Below, piece by piece: positions 1 through 7,496 of a stretch of DNA of 39,191 nucleotides (position 1 is its first letter; each line of letters opens with the position of its first letter). Location: assembly GCA_020558355.1 (NCBI GenBank), contig JAJCKG010000021.1, positions 1 to 39,191 on the forward strand, given 5' to 3'. The position numbers were made by a program, and so were the translations under genes. This stretch comes from a bacterium 210820-DFI.6.37 (lineage in GTDB: Bacteria; Bacillota; Clostridia; Peptostreptococcales; Anaerovoracaceae). Below the pieces are notes generated by a model. The model saw only the letters and a program-made list of their open reading frames with translations. It was not told the origin of the DNA and made no database searches.

Positions 1-7
1 TTTATTT

Positions 8-28
8 ACCACCAGTTTAACTGGTGGT
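8..28. terminator. Perfect 8-bp hairpin at the window edge, possible terminator
   Basis: ACCACCAG pairs perfectly with CTGGTGGT around a five-base loop. On the plus strand it is followed by TTATT, on the minus strand by AAATAAA, so the T-run is weak. It could terminate a convergent gene to the left of the window, but no such gene is visible. Confidence 0.4.
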
Positions 29-50
29 TTATTCATGCCTCTTCGGCGCC

Positions 51-93
51 AAAAAAAATAGACTCCGGACTGATGTTCCAGAGTCTTTTTTTT
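51..93. terminator. Bidirectional intrinsic terminator
   Basis: A 10-bp stem (AGACTCCGGA with TCCAGAGTCT, one G-T wobble) surrounds a 7-base loop. There are eight A's on its left and eight T's on its right, so both strands give a hairpin followed by a U-run. It starts at the stop codon of the DUF3006 gene and closes the three-gene minus-strand operon. Confidence 0.85.
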
Positions 94-289
94 ATTCAAA
101 CAGATCATTCATCAACTGGCCGATCTGTTTTTTGCGTTTTTCCGTTTTCTCCTTATCGATTTTGAGCGTCAGACAGTCTCCTTCCTTTGCGTCAGGCGGC
201 AGCACTGCGACAGGAACTTCCGCCCTCTTTCCGTCTTCCAGTTCCACAACTGCCAGCGTCCCTTCAAAACGATCTATAATCATGTCCAT
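92..289 (-). CDS. DUF3006 domain protein, small (65 aa)
   Basis: This small soluble protein opens with MDMIIDRFEGTLAVVELEDG and ends in a charged Lys/Glu-rich helix. The N-terminal IDRFEG..A.VE pattern and the following hydrophobic VPVAVLPPDAKEGDCL stretch match the DUF3006 family, whose function is unknown. The start is the ATG at 289, because an AGGAGG site lies nine bases upstream, and it begins only four bases after the stop of the metallo-beta-lactamase gene. DUF3006 genes are commonly found beside ComEC-like metallo-beta-lactamase genes, so the pairing supports both calls. The product probably acts with the neighbouring lipoprotein, but that is inference from gene order. Confidence 0.8.
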   Translation of the reverse strand: MDMIIDRFEGTLAVVELEDGKRAEVPVAVLPPDAKEGDCLTLKIDKEKTEKRKKQIGQLMNDLFE

Positions 290-293
290 TTTC

Positions 294-1409
294 CTATTCC
301 TCCTGAGGATCGCATATGCCGCAAGGCTCATAGCCTTCCTCCAGCGCCTGTTTTTCCGTCAGGCTCCTTGGGCTGGATTTCAGCATATAGCAGTCGGCCG
401 TATGGTATTTGCTTCCTGATTTTGTAACATATACAGTCTGACTGCCGACCGTCGCGGCCGCTTTTTTCGATTTTGTCTCCGTATGGCTCTGACTGCCATC
501 CTGCCGCTGGTTCTGGCCTTCCACGGAAATTCCGTTTCCATTGCTGGTCATGATGATCGTTCCCTGGCGGTCTGTGCGAAAAACCTTTGCGCGAAGCTTC
601 TTCAGTTTTTCCAGAACCTCCTGATCCGGATGACCGTATTTGTTGTCCTGGCCACAGGAAATCACCGCGTAATCCGGAGATACCTCCTTTAGAAAAGAAT
701 TCCCGGAGGAATATTCGCTTCCGTGATGACCTACCTTCAGCACATCAGCCTGAATTTCCTGTGTGATATCCTCTTCCGCCCGCTGCTCCGCGTCGCCCAT
801 AAAGAGGAAAGCGTCCTCACCGTAAGAAAGGTGAACCACTGCGGAGTAATCGTTCAAATCGGAGTAATCATCCCCTGCCGGAGCAACCAGCCGTATATCC
901 ACGGCTCCTTCCTCCAGAATTTCAACGCCGGCCTTTGCCGTCTGTATTTTCAGGCCCTTTTCCCTGACAGCCCGCAGCAGTTTTTCAAAGACCTGGGTAT
1001 TGGTCTGAACCCTGGGCATATAGACAGCGCCGATATCCAGCGCTTCTACGATGGTTCTCATGCCGCCTATATGGTCGCTGTGGGGATGGGTCGCTATCAG
1101 ATAATCGATCCGGTCATACCCTTCTTCCTTTATGTAAGAGAGTATTTCATCGCCGTACTCTGCTTCCCCGGCGTCGATGAGCATACACTGGCCGTTGGGC
1201 AGCTCAATAAAGGTGCTGTCACCCTGATCCACATCTAGAAAGGAAACTTTCAGAGTCTGTCCATTCCCCGCCGCTGTCCGGGTTTCCCTCGTCTGCTGGG
1301 AGGTTACGGAATCAGCCCCGCCGCAGCCGGAAAGCAGAGGCAGAAGCAGCAGCAAAACCAGAGCCGCGGCCGCGAACGCGGAGCGTTTTCTTGTTTTAAC
1401 CGTCCGCAT
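294..1409 (-). CDS. ComEC-like metallo-beta-lactamase fold lipoprotein with C-terminal Ada-like zinc-binding segment
   Basis: The 371-residue protein has an N-terminal signal with lipobox LLSGC (Cys29), so it should be a lipoprotein outside the membrane. Residues 53-300 are a metallo-beta-lactamase fold of the ComEC/Rec2 C-terminal type. The metal motif is HPHSDH (His108, His110, Asp112, His113), followed by MGDAE (Asp206), GHHGS (His228/229) and YGHPD (His260). In this family the fold is thought to act as a nuclease or phosphodiesterase; substrate unknown here. After a Gln/Ser/Lys linker, residues 327-368 carry YHTADC...PCGIC, like the Cys4 zinc site of Ada N-terminal-type domains. The ATG at 1409 is used, one base after the upstream stop; the longer TTG reading at 1427 overlaps the flavoprotein gene. 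Confidence 0.85.
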   Translation of the reverse strand: MRTVKTRKRSAFAAAALVLLLLLPLLSGCGGADSVTSQQTRETRTAAGNGQTLKVSFLDVDQGDSTFIELPNGQCMLIDAGEAEYGDEILSYIKEEGYDRIDYLIATHPHSDHIGGMRTIVEALDIGAVYMPRVQTNTQVFEKLLRAVREKGLKIQTAKAGVEILEEGAVDIRLVAPAGDDYSDLNDYSAVVHLSYGEDAFLFMGDAEQRAEEDITQEIQADVLKVGHHGSEYSSGNSFLKEVSPDYAVISCGQDNKYGHPDQEVLEKLKKLRAKVFRTDRQGTIIMTSNGNGISVEGQNQRQDGSQSHTETKSKKAAATVGSQTVYVTKSGSKYHTADCYMLKSSPRSLTEKQALEEGYEPCGICDPQEE

Positions 1410-1410
1410 A

Positions 1411-1956
1411 TTACAGGGACTTTCCAAGCGCGTAGGCCTTTGTCATAATCTCGCCTTCCTCGCTGACATCGCTGTCGCCGCCCGCGATAATCTTTCCGGC
1501 CAGCTCCATGTTCTTGGATGTAAAGGTGCTGATATACCAGTCATAGTTGGGCAGATACTTTTCATATCCGGCAGGCGCTCCCTGAGCAAAGACGCACACC
1601 AGCTTGATTTCGCGCGGAAGCCTTGGGTTCTTATCCTTATCTAAAAGGCAGTAGTGGCGATTCATGAAGGTGATCATAGGACCCGCGACATGGGAATAAT
1701 AGTTGGGAGAAGTCAGAATCAGCGCTTCGCTTTCCCGCAGGTCCTTGAAATATTCCTCCATGTCATCTTCGATAACACAGTCTGTATCATATTTGCGGCA
1801 GCATCCGCATCCGTGGCATCCCAGGATGTCCATTTCATTTATCTTGTAGATTTTTACTTTGTGTCCCGCATTCCGGGCGCCTTCAATGAGCCGCATGGCA
1901 ATCCGCGTGGAAACACTGGCGTCTCTGGGGCTCCCCAGTACTGCTGTGATTTTCAT
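1411..1956 (-). CDS. NADPH-dependent FMN reductase / iron-sulfur flavoprotein family (181 aa)
   Basis: The fold is flavodoxin-like: MKITAVLGSPR at the N-terminus is the FMN phosphate loop, and SPNYYSHVAGPM (about 85-95) is the second flavin-binding loop. A cysteine cluster at Cys47, Cys50, Cys52, Cys53 and Cys60 resembles the compact cysteine motif of archaeal and clostridial iron-sulfur flavoproteins, which bind a [4Fe-4S] cluster and pass electrons to FMN. It is probably a cytoplasmic redox enzyme; electron donor and acceptor cannot be read from sequence. It is the first gene of a three-gene operon with the metallo-beta-lactamase and DUF3006 genes. The start has an AAAGGAG site 8-9 bases upstream. 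Confidence 0.85.
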   Translation of the reverse strand: MKITAVLGSPRDASVSTRIAMRLIEGARNAGHKVKIYKINEMDILGCHGCGCCRKYDTDCVIEDDMEEYFKDLRESEALILTSPNYYSHVAGPMITFMNRHYCLLDKDKNPRLPREIKLVCVFAQGAPAGYEKYLPNYDWYISTFTSKNMELAGKIIAGGDSDVSEEGEIMTKAYALGKSL

Positions 1957-1993
1957 GTTCTTATGTCTCCTTTACTCAAATTTGTTTCTTATC

Positions 1994-2025
1994 AGTATAA
2001 CATAATTTACAGGAAGGTTGGCAGT
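1994..2025 (-). promoter_or_regulatory. Extended -10 promoter of the flavoprotein operon
   Basis: On the minus strand TGTTATACT is an extended -10 (TGn plus TATACT, at 1994-1999). The -35 is poor (CTGCCA at 19 bases), which is usual when the TGn element is present. It lies 38 bases upstream of the ATG at 1956. Confidence 0.55.
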
Positions 2026-2113
2026 CTTTTTGGGGAAACGCCGCTTCCTTGCGTTTAGAAAGCACCTGAGCTTTGATACTGAGGCGCTTAGAAAATGGCG
2101 GTCTTATTCTTTT

Positions 2114-3505
2114 TTATCTGTTTTGTTTTTCAGCGGCTGTCAGCTTGCGGAAATTAAAGCCTACCAGTGTCAGCGACAAGGCAAAAGCCATAAAGTCCGC
2201 TATAGGTCCTGCGTATAAAAAGCCATCAAGGCCAAAGAAGTCAGGCAAAATGAGCATCAGTGGAATCAGGAACAGTCCCTGTCTGGATAAGGAGAGCAAG
2301 ATCCCCTGTTGCGTATTTCCGATACCGGTAAAATAATTGACTGAGACAGGCTGTACGCCATAGACGCATACCATCATCATGAAGATACGCAGATATCGCT
2401 CCGCAAACTGAAAGTAAAGCTCATTCCCTGTTCCAAAGATTCCGGTTATCTGCCGCGGGAAAAGCTGAAACGCCGCAAATACCAGTATGCTGATAATCAG
2501 GGCCGAGGAAACCGCTTTTTTATAAGTTTCTTTTACTCTGCTATAATTTCCCGCTCCCATATTAAAACCGAGGATTGGCTGACAGCCCTGGGCAAGCCCT
2601 ACGGAAAACGCGGCAAGAATACTGTTTAGTTTTGCCACAACACCGGAAACGGCCAGAGGAATATCACTTCCATAAATGGACATCGCTCCATAACGCGCAA
2701 GGGTATTGTTCATTACGATATTGACCAGCATCATAATGGTGTGATTAATAAAATTAGAAGTTCCCAGCTTTGCGATCCGAACTACATAATATAGCCGCAG
2801 TCCCAGCATTTCCCGACGGACCTGAAAGGTTTTGAAGCGGAAGAAATAGCCAAAACAGAGCGCAAAGGAGACCACCTGCCCGATAACCGTCGCCGCCGCC
2901 GCGCCCTGGATACCCCAGTCCAGGACAAAGAGAAACAGCCAGTCCAGTCCTACGTTTAGTACTGCTCCGGTTACCATGCATATCATAGAATAGGTCGGGC
3001 TTCCATCGGCCCGTATCAGATTGCTTCCCGCGCTGGTAAACAGGAGAAAGGGCAGACCGAAGGCTGTGACGCCCAGATAAAGCCGCGCGTAAGGAAGCAC
3101 GGTCTCTGTCGCCCCGCATAGCAAAAGGACCGGCGTTTTAAAGAAAAAAATGACACAGAAAATAAAGAGCCCCAAAATGGACATAAGAGTAAGACCGGTA
3201 CCGAGAAACCGCTTTGCCTCCTCTTCTCTTTTCGCGCCCAGATTAATATTGAAATTCGCAGCAGTGCCAATACCGGACAGCTGCGCAAAAGCAGTTGTAA
3301 ACGTTACGACTGGGAAAGCCACATTCGTCGCGGCGTTCCCCAGTATGCCCACTACATGCCCGATAAAAATCTGATCCGTGATATTATAGGCCGCATTAAC
3401 CAGCATACTAATAATCGAAGGAATCGCGAATTTTCCGATCAATCCGGCAATCGGCGCGTATCCCAAAGGATTCCCCTGCTTTGTTATACTGGCGTCCTTA
3501 TTCAT
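2114..3505 (-). CDS. MATE family efflux transporter (463 aa)
   Basis: A 12-helix membrane protein of the MATE (multidrug and toxic compound extrusion) family. It opens with the typical PIAGLIGKFAIPSIISMLVNAAYN segment in the first helix, has MVCMVYGVQPVS-like and FNMGAG motifs in the second half, and has usual MATE length. It should export cationic or amphipathic compounds in exchange for Na+ or H+; the substrate is not readable. The ATG at 3505 has a strong AAGGGGG site, and its first codons overlap the end of the marR gene by 8 bases, so the two are translationally coupled. Control by the upstream MarR repressor is the obvious inference, so the substrate may also be the MarR ligand. Confidence 0.93.
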   Translation of the reverse strand: MNKDASITKQGNPLGYAPIAGLIGKFAIPSIISMLVNAAYNITDQIFIGHVVGILGNAATNVAFPVVTFTTAFAQLSGIGTAANFNINLGAKREEEAKRFLGTGLTLMSILGLFIFCVIFFFKTPVLLLCGATETVLPYARLYLGVTAFGLPFLLFTSAGSNLIRADGSPTYSMICMVTGAVLNVGLDWLFLFVLDWGIQGAAAATVIGQVVSFALCFGYFFRFKTFQVRREMLGLRLYYVVRIAKLGTSNFINHTIMMLVNIVMNNTLARYGAMSIYGSDIPLAVSGVVAKLNSILAAFSVGLAQGCQPILGFNMGAGNYSRVKETYKKAVSSALIISILVFAAFQLFPRQITGIFGTGNELYFQFAERYLRIFMMMVCVYGVQPVSVNYFTGIGNTQQGILLSLSRQGLFLIPLMLILPDFFGLDGFLYAGPIADFMAFALSLTLVGFNFRKLTAAEKQNR

Positions 3506-3965
3506 TTTCTGTTTCCCCCTTTTCTTTTTTTCTGTCTTCCTCCAATGAAAACACAGCAAAATTTTCTTCCATTTTCAGCAGACCGTCATAAATCAGCTCC
3601 ACCTGCTTTGGATCAAGACCCCGGGTAAGCATATCGTTGAAACGATGCAGCTCTTCCCTTACAGCAGGACCTAGCTCTCTTGTCAGAGCGGTGGGATAGA
3701 TCCGGTTCTGTCTCCGATCCCGCGTATCTTGTCTTCGTAACAGGAACCCCTTTTCCTCCAGAGATTTTACAGCCCGCGCTGTAGCCGCTTTATCGACACA
3801 TACAATAGCGGTAAGCTCTTCCTGGGTGATTCCCTCAGATACCTGCAAAGCCATGAAAAAAGGCTGCTCCGCGGCGGTAATATTATATTTATTTAACGCG
3901 GTTCCAATATACCCCTGGCTCTTTCTCGCCAAAAGAGTAATCATCCGCGCGATGCTTTTATACAT
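3498..3965 (-). CDS. MarR family transcriptional regulator (155 aa)
   Basis: A winged-helix DNA-binding protein. The helix-turn-helix spans about residues 45-70 (ITQEELTAIVCVDKAATARAVKSLE), and the wing is at about 77-90 (RRQDTRDRRQNRIY) with the DxR signature of MarR proteins. Helices at both ends form the dimer interface. Such proteins repress transcription and release DNA on binding a small molecule. The ATG at 3965 is chosen because a perfect AGGAGGTG lies 7 bases upstream; an upstream in-frame start at 4013 would lie inside the operator. It overlaps the MATE transporter gene and is preceded by a palindromic operator that covers its promoter, so autorepression is likely. Confidence 0.92.
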   Translation of the reverse strand: MYKSIARMITLLARKSQGYIGTALNKYNITAAEQPFFMALQVSEGITQEELTAIVCVDKAATARAVKSLEEKGFLLRRQDTRDRRQNRIYPTALTRELGPAVREELHRFNDMLTRGLDPKQVELIYDGLLKMEENFAVFSLEEDRKKEKGETENE

Positions 3966-3984
3966 TTTGTTCACCTCCTGAAAC

Positions 3985-4013
3985 AGGATAGCAAAATTTA
4001 GTTGATGTGTCAA
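3985..4013 (-). promoter_or_regulatory. marR-MATE promoter
   Basis: The minus strand has TTGACA (4008-4013), 17 bases, then TATCCT (3985-3990). The -35 and much of the spacer lie inside the marR operator palindrome, so a bound repressor would block RNA polymerase. Confidence 0.75.
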
Positions 4014-4018
4014 CTAAA
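3997..4018. promoter_or_regulatory. Palindromic MarR operator
   Basis: A perfect inverted repeat with 9-base half-sites TTTAGTTGA and TCAACTAAA separated by TGTG. The size and spacing are typical of sites bound by MarR dimers, and it overlaps the -35 of the marR promoter. Binding by this MarR is inferred from position. Confidence 0.75.
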
Positions 4019-4108
4019 TAAAAGTAAAAACATTCATCATCAGAATTTCCTTCCCATCATATACACTTTACATAATTTAATCATAAAGATATATTCGATT
4101 TTCATAAC

Positions 4109-4159
4109 AAAAAACTCCTTTCATTCACGGAATCCAAATCCAATGAATGAAAGGAGTTT
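4109..4159 (-). terminator. spo0A terminator
   Basis: A perfect 16-bp stem (4112-4127 with 4144-4159, starting AAACTCCTTTC) has a 16-base loop. On the minus strand it is followed by a run of six T's. It ends the spo0A transcript 44 bases after its stop codon and separates it from the marR promoter. Confidence 0.92.
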
Positions 4160-4202
4160 ATCGCTTGATTATTTTAGAAACCCCTATTGAAATTTCAACG
4201 AA

Positions 4203-5000
4203 TTATCCGACCTTACGCTCCAGCCGCAGTTTATCTGCGATGATGGCGATAAATTCGGAGTTGGTCGGCTTGCCTTTGTCGTTGTGGACCGTGTAGCCGA
4301 AGAGGCTGTTGATGGTTTCGATTTTGCCTCTGTTCCAAGCTACTTCAATGGCGTGACGGATGGCTCTTTCAACACGGCTCGGTGTTGTATTGTTGCGCTG
4401 AGCGATTGCGGGGTACAGTTCTTTTGTCACTGCTCCCAAAAGGTCCATATCCTCCACTACCATGGTAATCGCGTCTCTCAGATACTGGTAGCCTTTAATA
4501 TGCGCCGGAACACCCACTTCATGAATAATATTGGTAATATTGATTTCCAGGTCCTCTTTGGAGTCCGAATCCTGGTTGTTCAGGATCGCCCGGGCAAAGC
4601 TGATTTTTCCTTCTTCCTGTGTATCGTTGCCCGCAAGCTGATTGATCCGTTTCAGGAGCACATCCAGGTTAAAAGGTTTTACGATGTAATATTCAGCGCC
4701 CAGATTGATTGCTTTCTGGGTGATGGTCTCCTGCCCTACAGCGGAAAGCACGATGGTGCGGGGATATACCGGAAGTTCTATGGAACTGATGGTTTCCAGC
4801 ACACCCAACCCATCCAGATGAGGCATGATCATATCAAGAACTAAAACCTCAGGCATATGTTCTTTAATAGCTTCCACTGCCTTCAGGCCGTCATTGGCAA
4901 TGAAGGCGATCTCAATGTTTTCCTTATCCTGAAAGAAATCGGAAAGTATATCACAAAAGTCTTTATTATCGTCAGCAATACCGATTTTAATTCTTTTCAT
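4203..5000 (-). CDS. spo0A: Spo0A, sporulation master response regulator (265 aa)
   Basis: Receiver domain at residues 1-125 with acidic pocket Asp10/Asp11, phospho-acceptor Asp56 (VLVLDMIMP) and the conserved Lys in YYIVKPF. Here VLSAVGQE replaces the more usual TA at the switch position, with Ser for Thr. A linker leads to the Spo0A-specific DNA-binding domain (about 150-265), including [31 protein letters not shown] and [16 protein letters not shown]. When phosphorylated it binds 0A boxes and switches cells into sporulation. The ATG at 5000 has an AGGAGGTC site 7 bases upstream. It follows spoIVB directly, the arrangement conserved across endospore formers. Two 0A boxes lie upstream of the gene. 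Confidence 0.98.
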   Translation of the reverse strand: MKRIKIGIADDNKDFCDILSDFFQDKENIEIAFIANDGLKAVEAIKEHMPEVLVLDMIMPHLDGLGVLETISSIELPVYPRTIVLSAVGQETITQKAINLGAEYYIVKPFNLDVLLKRINQLAGNDTQEEGKISFARAILNNQDSDSKEDLEINITNIIHEVGVPAHIKGYQYLRDAITMVVEDMDLLGAVTKELYPAIAQRNNTTPSRVERAIRHAIEVAWNRGKIETINSLFGYTVHNDKGKPTNSEFIAIIADKLRLERKVG

Positions 5001-5128
5001 TTTTGACCTCCTTGTGTCCTTCAAACACGTTTCTCTTATTTTCTCTTTTTTGTTTGCTTTTTCTATCTATAATTTTAGATTATCCTGTAAAAATAGCAAT
5101 CACAAAAGAAAGTCAATTTCATTCCGAT

Positions 5129-5147
5129 TTCGACAAAATTCGACATT
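5129..5147 (-). promoter_or_regulatory. Tandem 0A boxes upstream of spo0A
   Basis: The minus strand carries TTTGTCGAA (5129-5137), matching the 0A-box consensus, and a second site AATGTCGAA (5139-5147) with the full TGTCGAA core. They sit about 130 bases upstream of the spo0A start, between spoIVB and spo0A. Autoregulation by phosphorylated Spo0A is expected from what is known of this gene in other sporulators. Confidence 0.75.
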
Positions 5148-5181
5148 TATGCCTTGCCCCACAGCGCTGCGGCTTTCGCGT

Positions 5182-6240
5182 CTATTTGTCCGCCTCCTGC
5201 AGCATCCACTCAATAAAGATGCCGTAGCCTTTTTCCGGATTGTTGACGAATACATGCGTTACCGCTCCGATGATCCTGTCATTTTGAATGATCGGACTTC
5301 CGCTCATTCCCTGAACAATTCCTCCGCTTTTTTCTAAAAGACGCTCATCCGTTACCCGGATCACCATGCCCTTATCCGAAGGCTTGCTTTGATGGGAAAC
5401 CTTTTCAATCTCGATTTCAAAACGCTGCAGTTCATTGTCATCCAGCGTCGTCAGAATATAGGCCTTTCCCTTTTCCACCTGATCCTGACTTCCCGCGACT
5501 AAAGGCTTTTCATAAAGCGGGTTTTCGATGGGATGGTAAGCGTTTCCAAAGATACCATAAACACTGTTTTTTTCAAGACCTCCCAAAGGAGAGTCCGCTT
5601 CATAGAACACCCCTCGGATTTCTCCCGGGGTCCCCGCGGTTCCCTCTTGTATGGACTGCACCTTAGCCTGCAGCAGCTGGCCTTTATCCACCGACAGCAC
5701 AGAGCCGGTCTCCGGATCTACGATAGCGTGGCCGAGAGCGCCAAAGGACTGGTTGACTGGATCATAATAAGTAAGGGTTCCTATCCCTGCCGTCTTGTCC
5801 TTTACCCATACTCCCAGCTTATATAAATCATCCTCTTTCGAAACCACCGGGGTGAGATTTACATTCAGCGTCCTGTCCTTTCTTTTTACCTTCAGCTTCA
5901 CATCACCCTGTATCTTATTTACCAGAGCCTGCACTTCATCTGCCTTATATACTTTCGTGCCGTTTATTTCAAGAATCAGATCTCCGATTTGAAGACCGGC
6001 TTTGATGCCCGGATTGATTTTTTGTCCGTCATCTGTCTCGATTTCCTCCAGACCAACAATCAAAACACCCTTTACATCCATCCTGACCCCGACAGAATGG
6101 CCGCCCGGTACCAGAACCCGTTCTGTTACCACATCCACACTGGCAGTATTATCATTGGTCAGGACAAACTGTCCAATAATAATAATGGTAAGCAGGAGAC
6201 CTATAAAAACCAGGCCTCCTTTTTTGATCGCACGTTTCAT
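5182..6240 (-). CDS. spoIVB: SpoIVB peptidase, sporulation signalling serine protease (352 aa)
   Basis: A single N-terminal membrane segment (about 8-26) is followed by a PDZ domain (about 55-132) and a family S55 serine protease domain. The catalytic triad can be read as His171 (GALGHAI), Asp298 (RVTDER) and Ser313 (GMSGSP). The three residues keep the same spacing as the known triad of the Bacillus subtilis enzyme. In Bacillus SpoIVB is secreted from the forespore and cleaves SpoIVFA to trigger processing of pro-sigma-K. The protein is shorter than the roughly 425-residue Bacillus form, mostly in the N-terminal region. It lies between the bofC-like gene (9-base gap) and spo0A, and ends in the conserved VFVNNPEKGYGIFIEWML. 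Confidence 0.97.
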   Translation of the reverse strand: MKRAIKKGGLVFIGLLLTIIIIGQFVLTNDNTASVDVVTERVLVPGGHSVGVRMDVKGVLIVGLEEIETDDGQKINPGIKAGLQIGDLILEINGTKVYKADEVQALVNKIQGDVKLKVKRKDRTLNVNLTPVVSKEDDLYKLGVWVKDKTAGIGTLTYYDPVNQSFGALGHAIVDPETGSVLSVDKGQLLQAKVQSIQEGTAGTPGEIRGVFYEADSPLGGLEKNSVYGIFGNAYHPIENPLYEKPLVAGSQDQVEKGKAYILTTLDDNELQRFEIEIEKVSHQSKPSDKGMVIRVTDERLLEKSGGIVQGMSGSPIIQNDRIIGAVTHVFVNNPEKGYGIFIEWMLQEADK

Positions 6241-6249
6241 TATTGCCTC

Positions 6250-6696
6250 CTAGCTGTCAAAGTTCTCCAGGAAATCCGCCAGTTCTTCTTCCGAATCCAC
6301 ATGAACTCCCTCCGCTAGCAGCTGCTGATCCTCTTTGCTCAGCAGTTCAAAAGGAATGCTTGTGATCTGGTATAGATTTTCCTGACCATTTTCGTCGCAG
6401 TAAAACACTTTTACTACCCCTTCGATCTCACGGATCAGATAGTATGTCTGCTGGCTTTCTTCTGTCGGTTCTGAGACTTCTTCCGAAGCGTTTTCTGAAG
6501 TTTCCTGTCCCAGACTGTCTACAACAGACGGGTCTTTTGTTTCACTCTGCGTTTCCTGGCTTACTTTTGCCGGAGAACTGGCTTTTTGGCTGCTGCCGTC
6601 ATAATTGACCCATATGCCAAAAAGTAGCAATAATAAAATGATTATACCATAAAACCATTTGCTTTTAAAAAAATTTTTCCTTTGTTTACTAAACAT
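6250..6696 (-). CDS. BofC C-terminal domain-like membrane-anchored protein (148 aa)
   Basis: A short basic N-terminus and one membrane helix (about 13-30) are followed by a Ser/Glu/Thr-rich linker (33-83) and a compact C-terminal domain (84-148). That domain (YYLIREIEGVVKVFYCDENG, then ITSIPFELLSKEDQQLLAEG, then SEEELADFLENFDS) matches the BofC C-terminal pattern of a short beta hairpin, an LP-x-D-x-LL-x-GI helix and a terminal EEL..LE segment. BofC in Bacillus inhibits SpoIVB until the right time. The gene lies immediately upstream of spoIVB with a 9-base gap, which strengthens the call. The Bacillus N-terminal BofC domain is absent. The identification is from memory of the pattern, not a search. 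Confidence 0.7.
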   Translation of the reverse strand: MFSKQRKNFFKSKWFYGIIILLLLLFGIWVNYDGSSQKASSPAKVSQETQSETKDPSVVDSLGQETSENASEEVSEPTEESQQTYYLIREIEGVVKVFYCDENGQENLYQITSIPFELLSKEDQQLLAEGVHVDSEEELADFLENFDS

Positions 6697-6716
6697 AATA
6701 CCACCTCAACTGGTAT
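6694..6716 (-). promoter_or_regulatory. Hairpin holding the ribosome binding site of the bofC-like gene
   Basis: On the minus strand TAATACCA pairs perfectly with TGGTATTA around the loop GTTGAGG. The right arm runs into the ATG at 6696 and the GAGG Shine-Dalgarno core sits in the loop. This could tune translation start; it may also be chance. Confidence 0.4.
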
Positions 6717-6783
6717 TATTGTCTAATAATTACAAATTAATACCTCCCGCGTCTATGATATTTTTCCTTTTTATAATATCCCA

Positions 6784-7416
6784 TCACACTTTGATTTGTT
6801 CCTTTAATTTTTCAAAAGTCTTATCTCCAATCCCATCGATCTTTTTCAGATCTTCGATTCGTTTGAAGGCTCCGTTGCTGCTGCGGTAATCTAAAATCTT
6901 CTCCGCTGTCGCTGGGCCTACGCCACTCAGGGTCTGCAATTCCTCGGAGGTTGCTGTGTTGATGTTGACTTTATCGTCTCCTGAGGAAAGTCCTTCCGCG
7001 CCAGAAAGCTCCGCAAGGTCTGAAAGGTTCTCGCCCTTTTCCGGTATGTATATCTTTTCCCCATCTGTCAGAAAGGCTGCCTGATTGATCCCTGCCGTAT
7101 CAGCCGTTTCCAAAAGTCCTCCTGCCGCCGCTACCGCGTCCGCCACCCTGCTGTCAGCGTCAAGCTCGACTACCTGCGGGACCTTCACAGCTCCGCCCAC
7201 ATCAACAATAATCGTTCCGCCGCTCTCCTCTGTGGTTTCCCCTGTTTCCTCCGATATCTTTTGCTGGGACTGCAAGGTGAGATCCTCATCGCTGTCTCCG
7301 CTGTCCCCAAGAACAAAAACAAAAAAGCAGACTATAATAATGACGGCGATTACAGCTGCTTTTATCAATTTTGTTTTATTGCTGAGCAAAAATTCTTTGT
7401 TCAGATATTGCTTCAT
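6784..7416 (-). CDS. comEA: ComEA-type DNA-binding protein with SLBB and helix-hairpin-helix domains (210 aa)
   Basis: An N-terminal membrane helix (about 16-36) anchors the protein outside the cell. An acidic linker leads to an SLBB-type domain (about 66-130: IIVDVGGAVKVPQVVEL.. to GEKIYIPEKGE). A C-terminal tandem helix-hairpin-helix domain follows (about 147-210: VNINTATSEELQTLSGVGPA, then FKRIEDLKKIDGIGDKTFEKL). ComEA binds incoming double-stranded DNA during natural transformation; the architecture and length are standard for the family. No comEC follows here, although the window's first operon holds a ComEC-like metallo-beta-lactamase. It has its own sigma-A promoter and an AAGGAGGGG ribosome binding site. 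Confidence 0.9.
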   Translation of the reverse strand: MKQYLNKEFLLSNKTKLIKAAVIAVIIIVCFFVFVLGDSGDSDEDLTLQSQQKISEETGETTEESGGTIIVDVGGAVKVPQVVELDADSRVADAVAAAGGLLETADTAGINQAAFLTDGEKIYIPEKGENLSDLAELSGAEGLSSGDDKVNINTATSEELQTLSGVGPATAEKILDYRSSNGAFKRIEDLKKIDGIGDKTFEKLKEQIKV

Positions 7417-7446
7417 CTCAAATCCCCTCCTTCGAATGTTTGCATT

Positions 7447-7475
7447 ATTTTACATCCAAAGAAGGAAATTGTCAA
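7447..7475 (-). promoter_or_regulatory. comEA promoter
   Basis: Minus strand TTGACA (7470-7475), 17 bases, TAAAAT (7447-7452), placed 31 bases upstream of the comEA ATG. A near-consensus sigma-A promoter. Confidence 0.8.
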
Positions 7476-7496
7476 TATGTGCCTTGTATTTTTTTA

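Noticed and set aside
2040..2105. Terminator for the MATE gene
   Set aside because: A 7-bp stem (AGCGCCT with AGGTGCT) is present downstream of the stop, but it has a mismatch, a loose loop and only TTTCT after it, so I do not list it as a feature.
6717..6783. Forespore sigma-F or sigma-G promoter before the bofC-like gene
   Set aside because: GGTATT and CAATAATA are loosely similar to the consensus, but spacing and the -10 do not fit well enough to claim.
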